DNA of 38,302 nucleotides from Arhodomonas aquaeolei DSM 8974 (GTDB taxonomy: Bacteria; Pseudomonadota; Gammaproteobacteria; Nitrococcales; Nitrococcaceae): the NCBI RefSeq assembly GCF_000374645.1, contig NZ_KB894824.1, forward strand, positions 1-38,302. Reading direction: 5' to 3'. The notes under the pieces are model-generated. The model made no database searches, was not told the DNA's origin, and saw only the letters and a list, made by a program, of their open reading frames with translations. The position numbers and the translations under genes are program-made. Shown here in pieces: positions 8,724 to 17,384 of the stretch (its first letter is position 1; every line of letters starts with the position of its first letter).

Positions 8724-9254
8724 ATGAGCTACGAGAACGTCGCCCCGGGCAAGAGCGTCCCCGAGGACATCAACGTCATCATCGAGATCCCGGCCCACGC
8801 CGATCCGGTGAAGTACGAGGTGGACAAGGACTCCGGGGCCATGATCGTCGACCGCTTCATGGCGACGGCAATGCACTATCCCTGCAACTACGGCTATATC
8901 CCGCAGACCCTCTGCGGTGACGGCGATCCCGCCGACGTGCTCGTGGTCACCCCGTTCCCGCTCATCACCGGCTCGGTGGTGCGCTGCCGTCCCCTCGGCG
9001 TGCTGCAGATGACCGACGAGTCCGGCGAGGATGCCAAGCTGCTCGCGGTGCCGGTCTCCAAGCTCACGCCGATGTATGACAACGTCAAGGCCGCGGAGGA
9101 CCTGCCGCCCGTGATCCTCGACCAGATCGCCCACTTCTTCGAGCACTACAAGGATCTGGAGAAGGGCAAGTGGGTGCGCATCGACGGCTGGAAGGGCGTC
9201 GACGCCGCGCATGCGGAGATCAACGACGCGGTCTCCCGCTACCAGAAGGGCTGA
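8724..9254 (+). CDS. ppa: Inorganic pyrophosphatase, family I
   Basis: A 176-residue soluble enzyme that hydrolyses PPi to two phosphates, pulling biosynthetic reactions forward. Family I marks are [29 protein letters not shown] (about residues 52-62) and the metal-binding [10 protein letters not shown] near residues 66-75. Length is normal for bacterial hexameric Ppa. A strong AGGAGGGA ribosome site precedes the ATG. It lies next to the PPi-dependent phosphofructokinase, which needs or makes PPi, so the pair may set PPi levels in this cell; it has its own likely promoter and is closed by a strong hairpin. Confidence 0.97.
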   Translation: MSYENVAPGKSVPEDINVIIEIPAHADPVKYEVDKDSGAMIVDRFMATAMHYPCNYGYIPQTLCGDGDPADVLVVTPFPLITGSVVRCRPLGVLQMTDESGEDAKLLAVPVSKLTPMYDNVKAAEDLPPVILDQIAHFFEHYKDLEKGKWVRIDGWKGVDAAHAEINDAVSRYQKG

Positions 9255-9266
9255 CGCCCGGAACCT

Positions 9267-9290
9267 CCGGCGCGGCGCCCGCCGCGCCGG
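9267..9290 (+). terminator. Strong hairpin after ppa
   Basis: A perfect 10-bp stem, CCGGCGCGGC with GCCGCGCCGG, around the loop GCCC, 13 bases past the ppa stop. No T-run follows, as is common in high-GC genomes, so it may stop transcription poorly or protect the 3' end. Confidence 0.45.
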
Positions 9291-9535
9291 ATACCAGCCG
9301 GGCCACCGGGTCCGGAGGCACGGCCGCAACGGCCGCCGCGGCGCCGTCGCCCATGCGGGAATGTGCCCGGCTTGCGGTCGCCACCGCATCGCCATCCCTG
9401 ACGACCACCCGATGTCCCCCGGCGGGACCGTCCGCGAGCCGACCCGGCGTGTCCGGCACCGGCGGCGCCCGTTACCGTGCATGGTTCACGTTTGGTGTCT
9501 ACTGTGTGGGTGTTGAACGGGGTATCCGCCGGGGA

Positions 9536-9564
9536 TTGGATTGCGGGCGATCACGGCCTATAAT
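9536..9564 (+). promoter_or_regulatory. Sigma-70 promoter for the 9625 gene and prmA
   Basis: TTGGAT (9536-9541), 17 bases, then a perfect TATAAT (9559-9564). The predicted start is near 9571, giving a leader of about 50 bases. It is the best housekeeping promoter I see in the window. The rest of the 370-base gap after ppa holds only the hairpin at 9267-9290. Confidence 0.6.
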
Positions 9565-9624
9565 CCGCCGATCTTTCGCTCGGTGCGTACGCCATCGCAT
9601 GGCTCGGTTGTCGTAGGGGGGCAT

Positions 9625-9948
9625 ATGGGCTCGGCCATGACCGTGGACCGCCTGGAGGACGAGAACCGCCGTTACGACGGCCGGGGCGGCGTTAGCGCCG
9701 AGAACCGCGGGGCGGGGTTCGCCCCCGCCTTCCTCGACCGGGCCACCGGGCGCGTGCACCGCTCGTGCCTTGCCGATGGGCGGCCCGCCCCCTGTCACTG
9801 TCTCGACGGCCTGCCGGAGACGCTGGTCACCGCCCGTGACCTCGGCGGCCGCGTGACCGCGGTGCGCCCCGGCGTGATCGCCGGTTTCGTGCGCGACGGG
9901 GCCTTCTATACCCGCGAGCAGGCTGCGCGCGCCCTCGCCGCCGGCTGA
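9625..9948 (+). CDS. Small conserved protein, unknown function
   Basis: A 107-residue soluble protein. I chose the ATG at 9625 because a GGGGGG ribosome site lies just before it; a longer frame would start upstream at 9541, before the likely transcription start. The sequence is acidic at the N-terminus (MTVDRLEDENRRYDG), then has FAPAFLDRATGRVHRSCLADGRPAPCHCLDGLP and ends with an aromatic FVRDGAFYTREQAA segment. Similar small proteins, often annotated only as hypothetical, occur in other Gammaproteobacteria by memory. Two Cys-His pairs (PCHC) could bind a metal, but this is a guess. It precedes prmA by 24 bases. Confidence 0.7.
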   Translation: MGSAMTVDRLEDENRRYDGRGGVSAENRGAGFAPAFLDRATGRVHRSCLADGRPAPCHCLDGLPETLVTARDLGGRVTAVRPGVIAGFVRDGAFYTREQAARALAAG

Positions 9949-9972
9949 TCGCCCGACCACGGTGGGGCCACC

Positions 9973-10854
9973 ATGGCCTGGATCGAGATCTCCTTCGAGC
10001 TGCCCCGCGAGCGTTTCGGACTGGCCGAGGCCGTGCTCGAGGCCGCGGGGGCGCTGTCCGTTACCGGGCGTGACCCGGGGGACGAGCCGGTGCTCGAGCC
10101 CGCTCCCGGCGAACAGCGACTGTGGTCGCGGGTGCGCGTGACCGGGCTGTTCGACGCCGACGTCGACCCGGCGGCGGTCCGAGCAAGCGCCCGCGAGGCC
10201 CTGGGTGCGGAGCCGGCGGAATGGCACGTCGGCAGCCTCGAGGACCGCGCCTGGGAGCGGGCGTGGATGGACGATTACCGTCCCATGCGCTTCGGCGAGC
10301 GGCTCTGGGTGGTGCCCTCCCATGAGGCCCCTCCGGATCCGGACGCCCTGAACCTTCGCCTGGATCCCGGTCTCGCCTTTGGCACCGGCACCCATCCCAC
10401 CACCGCCCTGTGCCTGGAGGCCCTGGACGCCCGGCCCCCGGTGGGTGAGCGGGTGCTGGACTACGGCTGTGGCTCCGGCGTGCTCGCCATTGCCGCACTG
10501 CTGCTCGGCGCCCGGGAGGCGGAGGGCGTCGACAACGACCCGCAGGCACTGGTGGCCACCCGCGAGAACGCCCGCGCCAACGGCGTGGCGGAGCGGCTCG
10601 CCGTGCGCGATCACACCGGCGAGCCCCCGGCGCCGGCGGACTGCGTGGTGGCGAACATCCTCTCTGGGGTGCTTATCGAGCTCGCGCCGGTGCTGGTGCG
10701 TTGCTGCCGTCCCGGTGGCCGGCTGGTGCTCTCGGGGGTGCTTGCCGGGCAGGCCGCATCGGTGGCCGAGGCCTTCCGCCCCGAGGTCACCCTGGAGGTC
10801 TCCGCACCCAGGGACGGCTGGGTCCGCCTGGAGGGCAAGCGGGGGCCCGGGTGA
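9973..10854 (+). CDS. prmA: PrmA, ribosomal protein L11 methyltransferase
   Basis: A 293-residue SAM-dependent enzyme that methylates ribosomal protein L11 in the cytosol. The N-terminal L11-binding domain (1-~110) is followed by the linker WMDDYRPMRFGERLWVVPS, the LDPGLAFGTGTHPTT segment (about 129-143), SAM motif I LDYGCGSGVLAIAA near 157-170, and the catalytic-type VANILSGVLIEL near 220. These are all diagnostic of PrmA. Its stop overlaps the start of the next gene (ATGA-type), so it is in an operon with the DUF3426 protein. Confidence 0.97.
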   Translation: MAWIEISFELPRERFGLAEAVLEAAGALSVTGRDPGDEPVLEPAPGEQRLWSRVRVTGLFDADVDPAAVRASAREALGAEPAEWHVGSLEDRAWERAWMDDYRPMRFGERLWVVPSHEAPPDPDALNLRLDPGLAFGTGTHPTTALCLEALDARPPVGERVLDYGCGSGVLAIAALLLGAREAEGVDNDPQALVATRENARANGVAERLAVRDHTGEPPAPADCVVANILSGVLIELAPVLVRCCRPGGRLVLSGVLAGQAASVAEAFRPEVTLEVSAPRDGWVRLEGKRGPG

Positions 10855-11606
10855 TGCCACCGGCGCCCAGACACGCCCGCTGCCCGGAGTGCGGCACGCT
10901 CTTCCGGGTCACCCTGGCCCAGTCCGGCGCCGCCGGCGGCCGATGCCGCTGCGGTGTCTGCGGTGCGGTTTTCGATGTCCGCACCCATACCGAGGATCTC
11001 CCCGGCGATACGCCCGACCTCCGCGCCGAACCGGCGCTGGGGGAGGTGGGGGGGACCCCGGTGCTGGACGCGCCGCCTCCCCGGGAGCGTATGGCCCCCG
11101 CCGCGGACTGGCTGGAACCCGGTCCGGGCGAGGAGGAACCGGTACACCGGCGCTGGCCCTGGTGGCTTGCCGCCGTGGTGCTCCTGCTCGCTATTGCGGG
11201 GCAGCTCACCTGGTTCAATCGCCAGGCCCTGCTGGGCAATCCCCTGGTGCGGGACTGGGCGGTGGCGGCCTGCGAGGTGGCGGGCTGTACCGTCCCCCTG
11301 CCGCGTCGTCCGGCGGCCGTGCGGGTCGACGAGCGGGCCCTGCGGGCGTCGCCGAACGGTGACCGCCTGCGTTTCACCGCGCAAATCGCGAATACCGCCC
11401 CGACCCCCATCGAGTGGCCGCAGATGCGCCTGCGCCTGACCGCGCTCAACGGTCAGATCCTCGCCGAGCGCGGCTTCGAGGCGACGGACTACCTGGACCG
11501 GACCCCGCCCGGGACGGGGATGCCCCCCGGGGAAACAGTGGACGTATCGGTGGAGATCGACGCGCCCCAGCCCCCGGCCCAGGGCTTCGAGGTCTTCTTC
11601 CGCTAA
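10854..11606 (+). CDS. Zinc-ribbon and DUF3426 membrane protein
   Basis: A 250-residue protein starting at the ATG that overlaps the prmA stop. The N-terminus has two CxxC pairs (CPECG and CGVCG within about residues 9-40), the MJ0042-type zinc ribbon. A proline-rich linker leads to one membrane span near residues 101-121 (WWLAAVVLLLAIAGQLTW), and the C-terminal DUF3426 domain should lie in the periplasm, with conserved PIEWPQMRLRLTALNGQILAERGF sequence. Function is not established. Its place between prmA and fis is common in beta- and gammaproteobacteria and suggests a single transcript up to or near fis. Confidence 0.9.
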   Translation: MPPAPRHARCPECGTLFRVTLAQSGAAGGRCRCGVCGAVFDVRTHTEDLPGDTPDLRAEPALGEVGGTPVLDAPPPRERMAPAADWLEPGPGEEEPVHRRWPWWLAAVVLLLAIAGQLTWFNRQALLGNPLVRDWAVAACEVAGCTVPLPRRPAAVRVDERALRASPNGDRLRFTAQIANTAPTPIEWPQMRLRLTALNGQILAERGFEATDYLDRTPPGTGMPPGETVDVSVEIDAPQPPAQGFEVFFR

Positions 11607-11718
11607 CGTCGCGCTCGCCCTCTACGGGAGGTGGCGCGACCGGTCGGCGGGTTAGTATTATCACCTATTTCGGCGCCGCGGGCGGCGGTCGATACCAACG
11701 CGACGGGCAGATAACGAC

Positions 11719-12018
11719 ATGGCAGAGCAACAGGCCAGGCAGGACGAAGGGACCAGGGAGCAGTCGAAGGATCCGCAGCGTCGGGGTGTCGGGCCGATAC
11801 GCTCTTGCGTGCGCGAGTCGCTGGAGGACTATTTCCGCCAGCTCGACGGCTATCCGGGCAGCGGGCTGTACAAGATGGTGCTCACCGAGATGGAGGTGCC
11901 GCTGCTCGAGGTGGTGATGCGCGAGTGCGGTGGCAACCAGACCCGCGCCTCGGAGATCCTGGGCATCAATCGCGGCACCCTGCGCAAGAAGCTCCAGTAC
12001 TACGGCATCGAGGACTGA
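11719..12018 (+). CDS. fis: Fis nucleoid-associated regulator
   Basis: A 99-residue DNA-bending protein. The C-terminal helix-turn-helix (about 76-96, GGNQTRASEILGINRGTLRKKL) is the classic Fis reading head, shared with NtrC-type regulators. The central helices LEDYFRQLDGYPGSGLYKMVLTEME are the dimer interface. It controls rRNA transcription, supercoiling and recombination. The N-terminus is a variable charged tail. It stands 112 bases after the DUF3426 gene. The family identification is secure. Confidence 0.97.
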   Translation: MAEQQARQDEGTREQSKDPQRRGVGPIRSCVRESLEDYFRQLDGYPGSGLYKMVLTEMEVPLLEVVMRECGGNQTRASEILGINRGTLRKKLQYYGIED

Positions 12019-12062
12019 GACGCCCGCGTGTCGCCGCGCACCGCAGGGCCGGGCAGTTCCGC

Positions 12063-12068
12063 TATAAT
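12063..12068 (+). promoter_or_regulatory. Possible -10 element for purHD
   Basis: A perfect TATAAT, 38 bases before the purH start codon. The -35 region 17 bases upstream is not recognisable, so the call rests on the -10 hexamer and its place. Confidence 0.4.
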
Positions 12069-12106
12069 GGCGCCCCCTTGAGGCAGCCAGCGAAGGAAAC
12101 AGCCCG

Positions 12107-13693
12107 ATGCCAGCAGCCGCACAGTTGAGGCCGGTCCGGCGGGCGCTGATCAGCGTCTCCGACAAGACCGGGATCACCGATTTCGCCCGGGCCCTGCACG
12201 AGCGGGGTGTGGAGATCCTCTCCACCGGCGGGACCGCGCGGACCCTCGCCGAGGCCGGTGTTCCGGTGGTCGAGGTCTCCGGGCACACTGGTTTCCCGGA
12301 GATCATGGCGGGCCGGGTGAAGACCCTGCACCCGCGGGTGCACGGCGGGCTGCTGGGACGGCGCGGGGTCGACGACGCGGTGATGGACGAGCACGGCATT
12401 GCGCCCATCGACCTGCTGGCGGTCAATCTCTATCCCTTCGAGCAGACCGTCGCCCGGGCGGACTGCACGCTGGCCGATGCTATCGAGAACATCGATATCG
12501 GCGGCCCCGCGATGATCCGCGCCGCGGCCAAGAACCACGACGGCGTGACCGTGGTCACCGATGCCGGCGACTATCCGGCGGTGCTCTCCGAGCTGGACGC
12601 CGGCGGTATCACCGCCGGGACGCGCTTCCGCCTCGCGGTGGCCGCCTTCGAGCACACCGCCCATTACGACGGCGCCATCGCCGAGTACCTGGGCCGGCGC
12701 ACCGGCGACGGTGATACGCCGGCGGACTTCCCCGACACCCTCAACCCGCAGTTCCGTCTGGTGCAGACCATGCGCTACGGCGAGAATCCGCACCAGCGCG
12801 CCGCGTTCTACCGCGAGCCGGCGGCACAGGGCGCGTCGGTGGCCACCGCCAGCCAGCTCCAGGGCAAGGCGCTGTCGTTCAACAACATCGCCGATACCGA
12901 CGCCGCGCTGGAGTGCGTGCGCGGTTTCGAGGTCCCGGCCTGCGTGATCGTCAAGCACGCCAACCCCTGTGGCGTCGCCGTGGCCGAGGACCTCCTCACC
13001 GCCTACGAGCGCGCCTTCGCCACCGACCCGACGTCCTCGTTCGGCGGCATCATCGCCTTCAACCGGACCCTGGACCGCGCCACCGCGGAGGCGATCGTGG
13101 ATCGCCAGTTCGTGGAGGTGATCGTCGCCCCGGCGGTGGCGGACGGCGTGGCCGAGGCGGTGGCCCGGAAGAAGAACGTGCGCCTGCTCGTCACCGGCGC
13201 CCTGGACGAGGGCGCCGACGGCGGGCGGCTCGACTACAAGCGCGTGCGCGGCGGGCTGCTGGTGCAGGATGCCGACCATGAGCTGCTGCCCGCCGGCGCG
13301 GCGCCGCGGGTGGTGACGCAGCGTGCCCCGGAGGCGGGTGAGCGCGCCGACCTGCTCTTCGTCTGGGCCGTGGCCCGGCACGTGAAGTCCAACGCCATCG
13401 TCTACGGCGGCGCCGGGCGGACGCTCGGCATCGGCGCCGGGCAGATGAGCCGGGTGGACAGCGCCCGTATCGGCGTGCGCAAGGCGTCGGACGCCGGCCT
13501 CTCGCTGGATGGCTCGGTGCTCGCCTCGGACGCCTTCTTCCCCTTCCGCGACGGCGTCGACCAGGCCGCCGGGGCCGGCGTGCGGGCGATCATCCAGCCC
13601 GGCGGCTCGATCCGCGACGAGGAAGTGATCGCCGCCGCGGACGAGCACGGCATCGCCATGCTGTTCACCGGCATGCGGCATTTCCGGCACTGA
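12107..13693 (+). CDS. purH: PurH, AICAR transformylase / IMP cyclohydrolase
   Basis: A 528-residue bifunctional enzyme for the last two steps of IMP synthesis: formylation of AICAR with 10-formyl-THF, then ring closure. The N-terminal cyclohydrolase domain has [23 protein letters not shown] and [13 protein letters not shown]-like sequence ([18 protein letters not shown], about 66-83). The transformylase domain has [14 protein letters not shown] (about 222-235), KHANPCGVA and the C-terminal [15 protein letters not shown]. Length matches the family. It is followed by purD after ten bases. A long open frame on the opposite strand (12062-13705) is a GC-rich shadow. Confidence 0.98.
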   Translation: MPAAAQLRPVRRALISVSDKTGITDFARALHERGVEILSTGGTARTLAEAGVPVVEVSGHTGFPEIMAGRVKTLHPRVHGGLLGRRGVDDAVMDEHGIAPIDLLAVNLYPFEQTVARADCTLADAIENIDIGGPAMIRAAAKNHDGVTVVTDAGDYPAVLSELDAGGITAGTRFRLAVAAFEHTAHYDGAIAEYLGRRTGDGDTPADFPDTLNPQFRLVQTMRYGENPHQRAAFYREPAAQGASVATASQLQGKALSFNNIADTDAALECVRGFEVPACVIVKHANPCGVAVAEDLLTAYERAFATDPTSSFGGIIAFNRTLDRATAEAIVDRQFVEVIVAPAVADGVAEAVARKKNVRLLVTGALDEGADGGRLDYKRVRGGLLVQDADHELLPAGAAPRVVTQRAPEAGERADLLFVWAVARHVKSNAIVYGGAGRTLGIGAGQMSRVDSARIGVRKASDAGLSLDGSVLASDAFFPFRDGVDQAAGAGVRAIIQPGGSIRDEEVIAAADEHGIAMLFTGMRHFRH

Positions 13694-13703
13694 GGAGCAG
13701 CCC

Positions 13704-15008
13704 ATGAAGGTACTCGTGATCGGCGGGGGCGGGCGTGAGCACGCCCTGGCATGGCGGTTCGCCCGCTCCGAACGCGTCAGCGACGTCTACGTCGCCCCCG
13801 GCAATGCGGGCACCCGGCGTGAGCCGGGCGTGCACAACGTGGCCGTCGGTGCGGAGGACATCACCGCACTGGTGGACTTCGCCCGTAACTTCGCCATCGA
13901 CCTCACTGTGGTCGGTCCGGAGGTGCCGCTGACCATGGGCGTGGTCGACGCGTTCCGGGCCGCCGGCCTGCGCTGCCTCGGCCCGGACCGCGCGGCCGCT
14001 GAGCTCGAGGGCTCCAAGGCCTTCGCCAAGGCGTTCCTGGAGCGGCACCGTATCCCCACCGCCGGCTACCGGGTGTTCGACGACCTCGGTGAGGCCCGGG
14101 ACTACATCCGCGAGCACGGCGCACCGCTGGTGGTGAAGGCCGACGGCCTCGCCGCCGGCAAGGGCGTGACCGTGGCGATGACCGTGGACGAGGCGCTGCA
14201 GGCCGCCGAGGGCATGCTCGGCGGCAACGCCTTCGGCGACGCGGGCGAGCGTATCGTCGTCGAGGACTTCCTCCAGGGCGAGGAGGCCAGCTTCATCGCC
14301 CTCGTGGACGGCAATAACGTCCTGCCGCTCGCCTCCAGCCAGGACCACAAGGCCCGGGACGACGGCGATACCGGCCCCAATACCGGCGGCATGGGCGCCT
14401 ACAGTCCGGCCCCCATCGTCACCGGGGCGGTGCACGAGCGCATCCTCGAGGAGATCGTGCGCCCCACGGTGCGCGGCCTTGCCGCCGAGGGCCGGCCGTA
14501 CACGGGGTTCCTCTACGCCGGCGTAATGATCGACCCGGACGGCGAGCCGCGGGTACTGGAGTTCAACGTGCGTCTTGGCGACCCGGAGACCCAGCCCATC
14601 CTCATGCGCCTGCGCTCGGATCTGCCGGCGCTCTGCGATGCCGCCCTGGACGGGTGCCTCGCGGAGGTCGGGGCGGAATGGGATCCGCGTCCGTGCCTGG
14701 GTGTGGTGATGGCCGCCGGCGGCTATCCGGGCGCCTACGGCAAGGGTGACGTCATCACCGGTCTGCCGGAGAGCGAGAGCGGGGACGTGAAGGTCTTCCA
14801 TGCCGGCACCAGCGACGACGACGCCGGCGAGGTCGTGACCATGGGCGGGCGCGTTCTCTGCGTCTGCGCCCTCGGCAGCGATATCGCCGAGGCCCGGAAC
14901 CGGGCCTACGAGCAGGTGGAGCGCATCCACTGGGACGGTGTCTACTACCGCCGGGACATCGGCCATCGGGCCGTCGCCCGTCTCAGGGGCGGCACCCCGG
15001 ACTCCTAG
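13704..15008 (+). CDS. purD: PurD, phosphoribosylamine-glycine ligase
   Basis: A 434-residue ATP-grasp enzyme joining phosphoribosylamine and glycine in purine synthesis. It begins [15 protein letters not shown] (residues 3-17). ATP-grasp landmarks are [68 protein letters not shown] and [19 protein letters not shown] good GAGGAG ribosome site lies in the ten-base gap from purH. The order purH-purD is widespread, and they should share one transcript. Confidence 0.98.
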   Translation: MKVLVIGGGGREHALAWRFARSERVSDVYVAPGNAGTRREPGVHNVAVGAEDITALVDFARNFAIDLTVVGPEVPLTMGVVDAFRAAGLRCLGPDRAAAELEGSKAFAKAFLERHRIPTAGYRVFDDLGEARDYIREHGAPLVVKADGLAAGKGVTVAMTVDEALQAAEGMLGGNAFGDAGERIVVEDFLQGEEASFIALVDGNNVLPLASSQDHKARDDGDTGPNTGGMGAYSPAPIVTGAVHERILEEIVRPTVRGLAAEGRPYTGFLYAGVMIDPDGEPRVLEFNVRLGDPETQPILMRLRSDLPALCDAALDGCLAEVGAEWDPRPCLGVVMAAGGYPGAYGKGDVITGLPESESGDVKVFHAGTSDDDAGEVVTMGGRVLCVCALGSDIAEARNRAYEQVERIHWDGVYYRRDIGHRAVARLRGGTPDS

Positions 15009-15013
15009 TCGAT

Positions 15014-15031
15014 CACCGCTCCGGGGCGGTG
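15014..15031 (+). terminator. Hairpin after purD
   Basis: CACCGC and GCGGTG pair across a six-base loop just past the purD stop. A second possible stem (GCCCGT with ACGGGC, 15031-15055) overlaps it. No T-run follows. Confidence 0.3.
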
Positions 15032-15189
15032 CCCGTGCGGCGTATCGACGGGCACTCGTGCCCCGGCCCGTGTCGTCAGACGCAGGACGCGTACTGTACG
15101 GCCCGCCGGCGGGGCGGGGTTTGGTGATATGGGCCGGTCGACGGACTGACACCGTCGCCGCCCGGTGGCGAGGGGCCCGGAGGGCGCGC

Positions 15190-16161
15190 ATGTTGGAGAC
15201 CCAGTCCCAGCCGCACCGCGGCGAGCCGCGCCGGCGACTGGCGGTGTTCGCGAACGCCGCGGCCGGGCGCGCCGGCGGCCCGCTGGACGCGGCGCTGGCG
15301 GTCTTCGAGCGTTGCGGCGTCGAGTATCGCTGCCACTGGCCCGCCAATGGCGATGCGTTGCGCGCGGGTATTGCCGCCGTCGCCGCCACCGTGGATGCGG
15401 TGGTCGTCGCCGGCGGGGACGGCACCGTCAACGCCGCCCTCGGTGCCCTGGCCGGCGGCACCACGCCGCTGGCGGTGCTGCCGCTGGGCACCGCCAACGA
15501 CCTTGCCCGGACCCTGGGCATCCCGTTCGATCCTGCTGGTGCCGCCGCCATCGCGGTGGATGGTTCCGTCCACCGCATCGATCTGGGTCGGGTCAACGGC
15601 CGTTATTTCTGCAACGTCGCCCACATCGGGCTGGGCGTGCGTGCCCGGAACGAAGGCCTGGGCGAGGGCGACAAGCGCCGCTGGCGCGCGCTGAGCTACC
15701 CGGTGGCACTGCTGCGTACAGCGGGCCGGCTACGCTCGTTCCGGCTGGAAGTCGAGGTCGATGGCCGCACCGAGCGCCTGCGTGCGCTGCATTTCGCCGT
15801 GGGCAACGGCCGTTACTACGGTGGCGGCGTGCCAGTGCAGGCCGAGGCCGGCATCGACGACGGTCTGCTGGATGCCTACTGCGTCCCGCCCCAGGGGCGG
15901 CTGGGCCTGCTCCGAGCCGCCTGGGATGTCTGGCGCGGCGGAGTGGCCGGCAGCCCGGTCTGGCGTGCGCAGGCGCAGGTGCTGACTGTCCGCACCCGAC
16001 GACACCGGCGGATCCTCGCCGATGGCGAGATCATTGCGTACACCCCCGCGACGTTCGAGGTCTGTCCGGGCGAGCTCCCGGTGGTCATCGACCCGGGCAG
16101 CGGCGACGCCGCCGCGCCGTCCATACAGCGGCTGTGGCAGGGGGTGAGGAACGTCGTGTAG
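15190..16161 (+). CDS. Diacylglycerol/lipid kinase family protein (YegS/DagK type)
   Basis: A 323-residue soluble kinase. It has the catalytic GGDGT motif at residues 75-79 followed by the PLGTANDLARTLGIP segment near 98-112, both diagnostic of the DAGK catalytic fold, and later NVAHIGLGVRARNE, FAVGNGRYYGGG and a C-terminal RRILADGEI segment. Such enzymes phosphorylate lipid diacylglycerol, sphingoid bases or related alcohols; the substrate here is not known. I chose the ATG at 15190 because GGAGGG lies about eight bases before it, and the longer frame would run into purD. It is not clearly in an operon. Confidence 0.9.
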   Translation: MLETQSQPHRGEPRRRLAVFANAAAGRAGGPLDAALAVFERCGVEYRCHWPANGDALRAGIAAVAATVDAVVVAGGDGTVNAALGALAGGTTPLAVLPLGTANDLARTLGIPFDPAGAAAIAVDGSVHRIDLGRVNGRYFCNVAHIGLGVRARNEGLGEGDKRRWRALSYPVALLRTAGRLRSFRLEVEVDGRTERLRALHFAVGNGRYYGGGVPVQAEAGIDDGLLDAYCVPPQGRLGLLRAAWDVWRGGVAGSPVWRAQAQVLTVRTRRHRRILADGEIIAYTPATFEVCPGELPVVIDPGSGDAAAPSIQRLWQGVRNVV

Positions 16162-16394
16162 CGGTCTGGCATGAGTGACGGGCGACGCGGCGGGACAGTC
16201 GCGGTATGGTTCAAACCGGTAGGTGCGGCGGCACCCTCGTCGCCGGTGTTGCGCGGTATCACGCACACCCGCTAAGCCGGCGCTCGCACGCTCTGCGGGC
16301 AAGGCGCACAATCGCCCGGAAGGTTGGCATTACCGGGCCCGGGCGGTCTGGCTATCGGGGTGTTCCGGGCCCGGCATCAGCGCGGAGGTGGAGG

Positions 16395-16844
16395 ATGAGC
16401 CTGCTACGTGATCCGGCCCTGGTGGCCGTCAACGACGTGATGGTCCAGTGTCAGACCAACGCACGGCACCACCGCTACACCGCGGAGGTGATCGACGACG
16501 CCGCGGTGGCGGGCGCGCTCCAGCGCCTGGCCGGCGATCGCGAGGCCCTGGCGGACCGCCTGGCCCTCGGGCTGCGCAGCCATGGCGATCTCCCACACGC
16601 GGCGGACGCCGAGCTGGACAGCCTCCACGAGCTGGGTGACCGGCTCATCGCCCGCTTCGCCGAGCGTGGCGCGGGGCGGCTGCTGCGCGAGCGCAGTGAC
16701 GACGAACGGCGGCTCGCCGCCGCGGCCAAGCGGGCGCTGGACGAGGCCGTGCCCGGCGATCTGCGCCCCCAGTTCGAGCATCTCGTCACCGAGGCCAATG
16801 CCGCCGCGGACGACCTGATCGCCCGCATCGAGACCCTTTCGTGA
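16395..16844 (+). CDS. Ferritin-like helical protein, probably DUF2383/PA2169 type
   Basis: A 149-residue, almost wholly alpha-helical, strongly charged protein with no signal peptide. The pattern resembles the DUF2383 four-helix family: an opening LVAVNDVMVQCQTNARHHRYTAEV helix, a second helix with LAGDREALADRLALGLRSHG, then ELDSLHELGDRL and a DDERRLAAAAKRALDEAVP segment. Metal binding is possible (His and Glu rich first helix) but no clear di-iron set can be placed. The ATG at 16395 has GGAGGTGGAGG before it. It lies upstream of the nir promoter but carries its own gap, so a link to denitrification is not shown. Confidence 0.6.
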   Translation: MSLLRDPALVAVNDVMVQCQTNARHHRYTAEVIDDAAVAGALQRLAGDREALADRLALGLRSHGDLPHAADAELDSLHELGDRLIARFAERGAGRLLRERSDDERRLAAAAKRALDEAVPGDLRPQFEHLVTEANAAADDLIARIETLS

Positions 16845-16858
16845 CGTTTGGTCTTCGG

Positions 16859-16872
16859 TTGATGGATATCAA
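16859..16872 (+). promoter_or_regulatory. FNR/ANR/DNR box before nirC
   Basis: TTGATGGATATCAA, an exact TTGAT-N4-ATCAA match. A -10-like TATAGC lies at 16893-16898, so the box centre is close to -40 from the predicted start, the class II activator position. FNR family proteins sensing oxygen loss (FNR/ANR) or nitric oxide (DNR) use this motif, and nir genes are classical targets. The sequence around it is AT-rich against a GC-rich background. Confidence 0.8.
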
Positions 16873-16994
16873 CTAATAAATCGTATACATCTTATAGCCT
16901 GACCCCGAATGGCTACTCTTCGGTGGCCGATACGAGGTCCCTGCCCCCGGTCGCACCGGCGTCCCGGGGCGAGGATTACAGCCCGGGGGACGGC

Positions 16995-17384
16995 ATGCTC
17001 ATCCGTAATTCTGCATTCCTGCGGCGACTTCGCCGCACGGCGTTTCCGCTCCTGCTGATTGCCGTCACCGTGCCCGCCCTCTCCGCCGCCGGTACCCCCG
17101 CGGATGCCGAGCGTCCCGCCGCCCTGCGCGGGCGCAGTCTCGGCTCCATCGTGCGCGAGGACTGCGGTGCCTGCCATGGCCTGCGGCTGACCGGCGGTCT
17201 GGGACCGGACATCACCGCCTCCGCGCTGTCCGGGCGTGACGTCGGCGCCCTTGCCGCGACCATCGAGCACGGCCGCCCGGGTACCGCCATGCCACCCTTC
17301 GGGCCGCTGTTCAGCCCTGCCGAGATCCGCGCCATCGCCCGCGGCCTGAAGTCCGGGCGGTACCTCCAGGAGAATGACCGATGA
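16995..17384 (+). CDS. nirC: NirC-like monoheme cytochrome c
   Basis: A 129-residue periplasmic c-type cytochrome. A signal peptide runs to about residue 32 (basic RRLRRT, then a hydrophobic core and ALSAAG). The heme site is CGACH (57-61) and the likely axial Met is in GTAMPPFG (Met99). NirC proteins are small electron carriers encoded with nirS and help heme d1 formation or electron supply to cd1. It is the first gene of the d1 operon and overlaps nirF by four bases (ATGA). The ATG at 16995 was chosen for the GGGGGA ribosome site and because the signal peptide begins there. Confidence 0.88.
   Translation: MLIRNSAFLRRLRRTAFPLLLIAVTVPALSAAGTPADAERPAALRGRSLGSIVREDCGACHGLRLTGGLGPDITASALSGRDVGALAATIEHGRPGTAMPPFGPLFSPAEIRAIARGLKSGRYLQENDR

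Noticed and set aside
12062-13705. Long minus-strand open frame of 547 codons
   Set aside because: It is the exact shadow of purH; composition is that of a reverse-strand GC-rich artefact with no family features.
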